Source of the DNA: Adiantum capillus-veneris
Taxonomy: Eukaryota; Streptophyta; Polypodiopsida; Polypodiales; Pteridaceae
NCBI GenBank assembly: GCA_014529385.2
Contig: CM043952.1
Span: forward strand, 55,840,619 to 55,904,618
Reading direction: 5' to 3'
DNA: 64,000 bases
Shown here: positions 56,021 through 64,000 of the stretch, piece by piece
How the letters are laid out: every line of letters starts with the position of its first letter
Numbering within the stretch: position 1 is the first letter of the stretch
Made by a program: the position numbers and the translations under genes
The notes under the pieces: generated by a model
The model's database searches: none
What the model saw: the letters and a program-made list of their open reading frames with translations, nothing else
Told to the model about the DNA's origin: nothing

Positions 56021-57410
56021 ATGGTTGACAATAACCTAGAGAGTAGAATGAACATTGATAACTTTGATTTTGCACATGAAGGTGCTAATGATGATGCCCC
56101 CATGTTTGTTAATTATCTCTTTACTAGGTTGCAACAAGCTATGGGCCAAGCTCACTTTGCAAGCCGAAGTTACTCAACAACTTCGTGCTTATGGGATATC
56201 CTTTCCTCTCCAAGAGGAGAGAGACCTTTGGAGGCCTCTTGATGAGACCCCCAAAAGAAGACTCTCTCCCATACAAGAGGAGGAATCCAAAGAACGAGAA
56301 AGCAATGAATCCCTAAGTTCCTCCAAAGATGTGGCTCCATGAAGACGGTGGACTAGACGATCACCAACTTTTCCCAAGAGGAAACGGTCAACCCATAGTC
56401 CTTCTCCTTGTCACTCCAAAAGGGAAGAGACGAAACAAAAGAAGAAAAGGACAAGAAAGAGGTCACCCTCTTCTCCTTCTTCTTCACCTTCCTCCTCTTT
56501 CGACAAAAGCTATGGCTATTCTCCTAGAGAATACAAGAGGGGAGGACATTGCAAATCTTACCTTGCATGGAGAAGGTCACAAAAGCTCAAGAAGTTCAAA
56601 GAGGGAGGAAAGAGTATCTCTTTTCTCACCTTTGGTGATACCAACAAAGTATCTAGCAATTTGATGTGGCCTTTGGAGACGAGGGCTTCATAAAGTCCTC
56701 CCCAAGCTATGCCATGTAGCTATGCACTTCCAAAAATCGGCTCGTCAATGGTGGGCTAGCCTTTGTGGCAATGGAAAAGCCCCAAATACATGGAAAACTC
56801 TACAAGTTTCCATCATGAAGCAATTCCTTGCACAAGCGATGCAAAGGAAAAAGTGCTTACCGAATGGAGGAGTTTGAAGCTTCTCTCTCATGAGTCTATC
56901 CACAAATATGTGGACAAGTTTTGGGATTTACATCTCAAGGCTAATGTCTTTCAAAAGATAGACTTCACCAAGAAAAAGCAGCAATTCTGTGCGGAATTAC
57001 CTCAAGAGATGGCCGAATATGTCAACTCCCAACGGCCTAGTTCTATCACCGAAGTAATCCACCACACTATGGTTGCTTCGCACATCAATTTCCAACAAGG
57101 GGCTAGACGAAATGTCAAACCCATGGAAAGCAAAGACAAAAGTGATGCAAAGGGGAAAACCAATGCCCAAAATTCTTTCCAAGGCCATTCCAACAACAAC
57201 AACAACAATTGGTCAAAGGAGAAGGGAGTATACAAAGGGAAAAACAAACTCTCATCTAAAGAGCTTGAAGCTTTTCACAAGGACCACAAATGTTTTAAGT
57301 GTGGGGAGCAAGGACATGGTTATCGTTCTTGCCCCAATAGAAATGCCTCCAATGAGACTCCTAGAGCTTCCACTATCGAAGCTCCAAAAGAGGATGCTCA
57401 TTGCAAATGA
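56021..57410 (+). pseudogene. Ty3 gag, broken
   Basis: The N-terminus MVDNNLESRMNIDNFDFAHE is followed by LFTRLQQAMGQAH. After frame changes (ORFs 56021-56242, 56055-56342 and 56329-56664) the capsid part resumes at about 56700 and runs open to 57410: EWRSLKLLSHESIHKYVDKF, KKQQFCAELPQEMAEYVNSQ and a zinc knuckle CFKCGEQGHGYRSC (CX2CX4HX4C) near 57293-57335. Frameshifts between 56240 and 56760 break it. Confidence 0.85.
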
Positions 57411-57960
57411 TCACCTCTCTCCTATGCTTGGGGAAAGGTAAGGGAGCATGATGCCTTCATTTTGTTTGACCCTGGCTCTACTCACAAATTTATATCAATG
57501 GAGTTAGCCACCAAGTTGGGCATTCAAGATTTTGAGATGGAGATATTGTAATGGCCGACACAACTTTCAAGTGACAGCAAGCCTCCGTTACTCCCTTAAT
57601 TGGGAAATTAAGGCTTCATGTTCAAAGATATGTCAATAAAGAAGGATTCTTTATCTCTCCTCTCCAACATGAGGATGCTATCCTCGGGGCACCATGGTTC
57701 AACCGCATGGCTGCCAACATGAAGTTCCCTGAAAGGAGAATCTACTTCACCTACAGGGGAAATAATATGTATATAGATGCTAGTGAGTCTTTAATTGGTA
57801 GGAATCGAGAAGAGTTAGACTTGTCTAATTTTCTAAAAAGGATTCCAAGATGTGATCATCGATGATTTCCCTATGGACTTACCTCCAAAACGAGGGGATG
57901 ATGACTATCAAATTGAGCTCCTACCAGGAAGCTCACCGCGCCTAACAAGCCTCCTTATCA
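57411..57960 (+). pseudogene. Ty3 aspartic protease region, broken
   Basis: Reads AWGKVREHDAFILFDPGSTH then KFISMELATKLGI near 57428-57520: the Asp-Pro-Gly form of the retropepsin site. A stop follows near 57550. Further on are EDAILGAPWFNRMAANMKF (near 57670-57725), the usual second protease block, and a DVIIDDFPMDLPPKRG linker that leads to RT. Confidence 0.75.
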
Positions 57961-59154
57961 AGTTTCCCAAGCTCAACAAGAGGAGATCATGAAGCAAGTA
58001 CAAGAACTGGTAGACAAAGGGATGGTGAGGCTTAGCTCCTCTCCCTTTTGTTCTCCAGTCCTTTTAGTGCAAAAGAAGGATGGTACATACTGCATGTGTG
58101 TGGACTATCATGCACTAAACCATATCACTATAAAAAGTAGATCTCTCGTACCTCGGTTAGAAGATCTATTTGATAAGCTACAAGGCTCTACCTACTTCAG
58201 TAGGATTGACCTTAAAAGCGGATACCATCAAATAAGGATAGTGAATGAAGATATCCTAAAGACCACGTTCCGTACAATGTTTGGCTCTAGTCATGCCTTT
58301 TGGCTTGACTATTGCACCAGCCACGTTCAATCGTTTAATGGAGAAAAGATTTAGACCCTACCAATATTCACTGGGGTGTTTTTTGATGATATTATCATCT
58401 ACTCCAAGTACTTCAAGCGATTTTTCAAGCATTGAGGGAGAAGAAGCTTTTTTTCAATCAAAAGAAAAACAAATTTTTCTTTCAAGAGATTCAATACTTA
58501 GGTCATACAATCTCTCAAGATGGTATCTGTATGGATCCATCAAAGTTGGTGGTAATAAAAGCATGGCCTAATCCAAGGAATCTACATGAGCTAAGAAGAT
58601 TTATTGGTATGTGTGCATACTATAGACGCTTCATAGAAAAATTCTCTCAAATGGCAGGACCATTTATACATAACTTAACAAAGAAGAACGTTAACTATTC
58701 ATGGACTGCTAAGGATCAAAATTCTTTTGAGAAGCTCAAAGAGAAGCTTACCTCCCAACCAGTCCTAATGTTTTCGGATCTCTCAAAGCCATTTGAGGTC
58801 CAATGTGATGCTTGTGGTGATTGCCTTGGAGCAGTCTTGCTTCAAGAAGGGCATTCCATAGCATATGAGAGCCGAAGGCTCAATATGGATGAACGAGCTT
58901 TGGGAATTTATGAGAAAGAGATTGTAGCTCTTCTACATATCCTAGACACGTGGAAGCACTATCTATGGGGGACTCCATTTATTTTGCAAAGTGACCACCA
59001 AAGTCTCAAGTACTTCATGATGCAAACCAAGCTTTTCAAAAACAAATGAGGTGGAAAATTTTTCTTTCACAATTTTACTTTCATATTGCTCACATTGGTG
59101 GTAAGCACAATCAAGTGGCTGATGCACTTTCACAACTACCAAAAGTTATTGTTG
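57961..59154 (+). pseudogene. Ty3 reverse transcriptase and RNase H, broken, no integrase
   Basis: RT: KQVQELVDKGMVRLSSSPFC, PVLLVQKKDGTYCMCVDYHA, FSRIDLKSGYHQIRI, then after a frame change near 58290 MPFGLTIAPATFNRLM. The active-site area (58380-58400) is shifted again, though the codons for Phe-Asp-Asp-Ile-Ile are present in one frame. 58432-59049 reads IQYLGHTISQDGICMDPSKL, MCAYYRRFIEKFSQMAG and the RNase H start FEVQCDACGDCLGAVLLQEG with LNMDERALGIYEKEI. It ends GKHNQVADALSQLPK near 59140, the RNase H end, and the 3' LTR follows at once. Integrase and a clear polypurine tract are absent. Confidence 0.85.
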
Positions 59155-60663
59155 TGTCTAACCAACCCAAATGATTTTCTCATATTAAACTGATCATTTA
59201 ATGTGTGATAATAAACGGGAACAAGGGTTAAAATATAGACATGTACTAATGGATCCATCTCAACATGGGGCCAATGGTAAAGGGGTCCAAATGAGAGATG
59301 GTTAGTTAAAGAGCAAGGCTAGCTAATGGAGATTAAAATACCTTAGGGTTAGCTTCATAAAAGACCTCCAATGGTTAGTGTTATAAGTCCTTTGACCTTA
59401 AGCAAGATAGGCTAGAGATTGAGGTGGGAACCTGACTTACGCTTGAGGTTCTTGTTGTGCTTGATGACTAATGTGCTTGATGACTAAGGTGCTCTAGGTG
59501 CTTATCATGCTTGATGAGGAAGGTGCTTGAGAAGCTTCCCATGCATGGGAGGTAAGGTGCTTGAGTCAAAAAGAGACTCTACAAAGGAGCGGGAAAGCCC
59601 CAAAGTAAGGGGAATCTTTGACTTAACCTCCCACTCACCCAAAGGACACCCCCTTTATCAAGGGACACACAGACACATGTCAGACTCTCCCTATGCTTAG
59701 CCACATGGTGTGCTTGAATCCTATTGGCTTGGCTAAAGAGGGGTCCAATGAGCTTCTAGTTCAATTCAACAAATATCTAGCTATTTTCAAGCTCTCTCTC
59801 TCAAAGGGGTAAGGAGGACACTTGTACAAAGACTACCCATGTGCTTGAAATACATTGTGCATGTGATTGGCTAGGGGGAGAGCCAATGAGCTTGAGGCTT
59901 GAGCAAAAAGGAGGGCTTGCCCAAAGCAATTAAGGGGTGTGCTTGGGGGGTATACACCTCTCACACACTCATTTTTCTAAAAATATTCTCACTGGGTGAA
60001 AGTAGAGGAACCCCATCTCCTTCTCCAAGGTTGTTGAGAAATTGAGAGCCTACACCAACACTCTTGGCTATGGAATGCAAATCCAACCAAGAGCCATGCT
60101 TCAATGCTTAAGCTTTCCATCTTCTCCATCTTCATTACTATGCTATTATGTATGCTAGCAAGAAGAGTGATGATAAGTGAGGAACTACTTCTTTCTCCTA
60201 TGAATGTTTCTTCTTTCTCTTCCCTACCCTCATTCCCCGCTAGCTCTCTCCAGCTTTGAAGGTGTTTGAGGCCTTGGGACTGAGGCCGGGGATGGCTAAT
60301 GCTTTCTACAAGTCTATGTTATGCTCGTGATGCATGAAACTTTTCATCTTCATTGCATCACCTAGGTCAGAAGGAACACAAAGATTGTATTATACCAAGT
60401 CTCTTGATGGGAGAATCTATAATGCAAAAGCCTAATGGAGGGGGGACCGGCTCCACATAAATCCGGTCCTCAACTGTTGTCAAGTTCTCTAAACTCTCTC
60501 TCTTGCAAAAGTATTGTTCATGCCAAGTTAATCAAGTACTATGATTATGCTGCTACCATCAATTAAGTTCACCCTCTATGCTCTCAAAGAAGTCTCACAA
60601 AAATTATTTCTTTAATTCTCCTAATTCCGCTATCCTCAAAGTTCATAATCCATTTCCATTACA
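59155..60663 (+). repeat. 3' LTR of integrase-less Ty3 element
   Basis: TGTCTAACCAACCC to CATTACA, 1509 bp, partner of 54166-55615. Carries a 113-bp segment (about 60243-60355) absent from the 5' LTR. No polypurine tract precedes it and no 5-bp duplication is evident between 54161-54165 and 60664-60668. Confidence 0.8.
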
Positions 60664-61200
60664 CTCATTTAAAACTTATTCTCCATAACTCTCATTCCCC
60701 CCTTAACTTAGCACTTCTCACCTTTTTTTCAAATACGTCTGTATCATCTTTCTCATAGACCAGTTGTATAACGTTTGATTACTACCATCATCATACAACC
60801 AATGCAGATTGCTTTGCTTTTCTTTTCACATCAAGAAGCACCTTTCCATATGCAACATGTACCATTATCTTCTCAACCATGCTATAAAATCAAATTTTCA
60901 CGATGTATATAATCCAGTAGTTAAACAAATATAGCCTATAACTAATAAGTCAACAAATTAGCAGCCAAACAAGTAATAGCAGAAAAGCACCACCAAATAC
61001 TATTGTGTGTGTGTGTGTGTGTCAACAATTGGTTGTTGTTTGCTGCATCAAGGTTTTCTCTTGCATATATAATCTCCTTCCGCAATGCATACGCCAAGGC
61101 CTATTGTTGGTGCCCACCAACCTACAAGCCACTGGAGTAGGTGACCGTGCTACTAGAATCAAAAATATAAAAGCTTGTAGTAAATCTATCATCCCTTTAC
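60664..61200. other. No assignable gene; (GT)n at 61003-61021
   Basis: AT-rich with one short GT run and no coding motif. Confidence 0.4.
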
Positions 61201-61204
61201 AATG

Positions 61205-61905
61205 TGTTGAGGGAAGCAACGACATCTCTCTTGATGCAATCACCTATGCTTGCATTTTGAAGGCATGTGGCACTACACGAGATGTTGAAATGGGCCAAAA
61301 TGTTCATGAGTGATGATATTGTTAGGGGTTGTTTAAAAAACACGTGCTTGGCACTCTCTTGGTCTGCATGTAAGTAAAATCTTGTGTACTTCAAAAAGCA
61401 CATAACTGTTCGAAATGTCATCTCTTGGAGTGCACTTATTCACAGGGCTAAGATGCTTTGGGTTATTTTCAATAGATGCAAAGACATGGCATCTCTCCAA
61501 ATGCAATCACCTACACTTGCATCTTAAAGGCATGTGGCATTACGCAAAATGCTGATATGGGCAAACAAATTCACGATGATATTTTCAATCAAGTGTTGTT
61601 GGAAAAAACTTCATGCTTGGAAATGCCTTGGTTGACATGTATGACAAATGCTTCAAAAAGCTCAGAAAAGTGCTTGATGAGCTTCCTATCCGGAATGTCG
61701 TCTCTTGGAACGTAGTGATTGCGGGATATTCCCAACAAGGCAAGGCCAAGAATCTCTGGACTGGTTTCAACGGATGAGAAGCGAGGGCATCTCTCTAGAT
61801 GCAATCACCTACGCTTGCATTTTGAAGGCATGTGGCACTATGCAAGACACTGATATAGGCCAAAATATTCATGATGAGATTGTTAGTCCCAGGGGGTTGT
61901 TCTAA
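61205..61905 (+). pseudogene. PPR (PLS-type) gene remnant
   Basis: Three units with ISLDAITYACILKACGTT (61212), ISPNAITYTCILKACGIT (61485) and ISLDAITYACILKACGTM (61783). Each is followed by DxDMGxxIHDxI-type helices and, in shifted frames, NVVSWNVVIAGYSQQG (about 61695). The anchors lie 267 and 298 bp apart, near the ~306 bp of an intact P-L-S triplet. Frame changes occur in every unit. On the plus strand, opposite to the 5560-10270 array but closely similar in wording, so both come from one family. Confidence 0.8.
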
Positions 61906-64000
61906 GAAAACATCATGCTTGGCATTGCGTTGGGTCCTCCAAGGAGGTTTGCCCATGTTGCTAAATCATAGACACCAACCAAGTAACAAGATCTTACAAT
62001 GATGCAAAGGCCATCAGATTATCCACTTTTCAACAATGCTAGTTGAGGAAACGCTATCTTTTTTCTACATTGAACTATCTAAATAGCCTGCACACATGCA
62101 CCTAGGCAGTCGATTGAAAGGGGGATGGTATCTTGGCCTCCATTGACCATAGGTAGGCGCACATGCTCAGCTTGAACCTTCGACAGGCTCCGTTTGAAGA
62201 TGGTGGGATTGCACGTCCACAAAACCAGGAACATTTTGTGGTTGAGATGCAAGCTTCCATTGCAAAAGGTAGGCTAGCGATGTCAAATGGTAAGTATGGA
62301 GCTGTGACATTTCAATAGCATCGATGGGGAAGATGATGAAGGAGGACAGGGGTGTGTGGACATGTTGGTGGACTTGCAATGCTTTTTGACTGGGAGTAGA
62401 CCTCAATGCTGTACATGTGTGCACCCTAAGAGCATGCCATGTATTTTAGGCATCTTCAATGCTATTTACAACATCAATAAACTATTCACTGCACGAGAAG
62501 ATCTTGTTGGAGATGGTTAATAGTAACACACAATACACTAGCTAGAAATACGTCCCTGTTAGCCTTCCTTCTTCACTCTGATAGCCACCTTGCACTAGAT
62601 TAAAGAATCACCACAAAAATACCAGGCTGCATGTTGGCTTTTTTACCACCTTTGCCTTTAGTACACAACTCTGGCATAATTATCTCCCATCATAAATCTA
62701 CCGCCGTTGCCTTTAGTACACAACTCTGGCATAATTATCTCCCATCATAAATCTCTATCAAAACTAAGAAACTCATAATAAGGATAGTAGAGTGGCTATT
62801 TCATTATGGCGCTATTGATTCATCAAGGTAAGGGCGCAATTTTTAAGACTAACGTGACTGAAACAAGTGCAACTAGCTATTTCATAGTCTTGACAGAACA
62901 TCCTTCATTGCCTTCAACACCAATGATAGTAAGCAAACTACAGGTTAATCTCTCCCTCTTCTTTGATCTCTCTCTAGTCATTAGGGACTGTTGAAGAACC
63001 ATGTTATGCTTGACAATTCTATGGTCCCCTTACAAAATCACGTAAAGTTTTTCTTTCTGATTGGACAAATATATGGGCTCACCAGAAGGATTTGTACCAA
63101 TTTAATTGGATAAACATTAGAGAGTTACTTCAAGAAGATGCATATTCACGATGGTAGCACTCTCAAGGTGAGTGTGGGCATTGGACATGTGGAGTTCAAT
63201 GATTGAGTTTGGGGATGCTTGGTTACACCGTTATCTATAGTGGCAAGGCAAAAAGACTTGAGTATTAGCAAAGGGAAATCTAACAAGGGCAAGAGAGGTT
63301 ATAGCATAGGCAACAATTCATGACTGAGGGGCAATGAGGCTTCTCGAGGTAGGAGTCCAAGTGGGATAGTCATTCAAGGATATGCCAACAATATACATTT
63401 TGAGGATACAAGCAAGCCCCAAGGTTTGTAATCTTCTTCTAAACCTCCATGTCTATGTGTTTGCTTGGTCGACTCCACTAGTATACGGGACAGGGAACAA
63501 CTTGAGTTTCTTATTATTTTTGGGGGGTTATAGATATAATGAAACACAACAGCATAAAGAAGAGAAAGGGGGTGGGGCCCATACTCCCCATCACCCACTA
63601 GGACATCTTGAGGAGGCACCATAGACGTGATGTTGCCACCAACGACCTCCATGCCTCACGAGGACCGAGTGCAAAAATGAAGTGAAGAACACCTTAACTC
63701 ATGCACAAGGATTTCATTCACGTCCACGTGAAGCATGAAGTGGTAATAACTCATGTTATTAACACCCCATGGGAGTGCTAATAGCATCAAATTCACAATA
63801 ACTAGCCAAAATCAAGAGTTCCTTGATGCTCGCCGTGCAAACGACGTAGTCCGCTAGACCTTGTCAGGCAAGTAAGAATTCTCGATGGGCTCAGCTATTT
63901 CCTTAGCATAGCCAATACTTGGATGGGGATACATGAACGACGTCCAATCCTCCAAGCCCCCAATTTGGCACACTTTGTAGAGCTTTCATTAACAACTTTA
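61906..64000. other. No assignable gene; 55-bp tandem duplication
   Basis: gcctttagtacacaactctg-gcataattatctcccatcataaatct occurs at 62654 and 62709, nearly identical. Short ORFs (for example 62806-62994) show no domain I recognise. The sequence to the window edge is unassigned. Confidence 0.4.

Overview
The window reads as nuclear DNA of a land plant, most likely a seed-free vascular plant such as a fern. The reasons are Ty3-type retrotransposons primed by initiator-methionine tRNA, non-LTR elements, a Helitron helicase remnant, a dirigent-like gene, very abundant (GA)n/(CT)n tracts, and decayed PLS-type PPR sequence with the 'DAITYxCILKACG' wording I associate with ferns and lycophytes. The lineage is an inference. 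No bacterial or organellar gene, operon or CRISPR array is present. Almost everything is transposon debris. The only plausible intact host gene is the dirigent-like ORF at 51065-51712 (-).

Layout. 1-5500: nested minus-strand Ty3-type fragments (one complete LTR at 322-1532, two copies of the same leader and primer site, a broken gag at 3056-4689 and its 5' LTR beyond 4885). 5560-10270: a 4.7-kb decayed PPR array on the minus strand with no surviving long ORF. 10280-16530: copies of two LTR families, including a 3' LTR with its polypurine tract (11977-13222), a solo LTR with a perfect 5-bp target-site duplication (14546-15726), a short minus-strand LTR with primer site (13836-14186) and a third LTR-like family (10440-10900, 16002-16520). 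16530-20100: unassigned DNA, then a plus-strand LINE remnant whose centre is replaced by a 0.66-kb unit bounded by GGAAC/GTTCC-rich ends. 21135-21980: Helitron helicase debris. 24985-25465: a nearly loopless inverted repeat. 27220-31340: a broken minus-strand LINE (ORF1-like coil, endonuclease, reverse transcriptase).

31560-34120 holds a perfect alternating purine-pyrimidine run, a perfect-centre hairpin and about 0.9 kb of almost pure polypurine strand. 36605-42365 is a nearly full-length plus-strand chromovirus (gag, protease, RT, RNase H, integrase, chromodomain) with an unusually short 153-bp LTR. It sits inside a minus-strand Ty3 element of another lineage, and the junctions suggest insertion followed by a deletion. 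42400-51000 is microsatellite-rich, with tandem duplications, a primer site at 48401 followed by a series of small palindromes, and a related LTR start at 49934. 51065-51712 is the dirigent-like gene. 53554-53973 is a probable tRNA-derived SINE with a duplicated head. 54166-60663 is a Ty3 element with both LTRs, gag, protease, RT and RNase H but no integrase. 61200-61905 is a PPR remnant. The rest to 64000 has no feature I can name.

These pieces do not form a pathway. They record successive insertions and decay. I did not find a convincing new biological system. The items most worth checking are the decayed PPR array, the GGAAC-bounded unit inside a LINE, the SINE with a doubled promoter head, the palindrome series after the 48401 primer site, and the chromovirus insertion/deletion scar.
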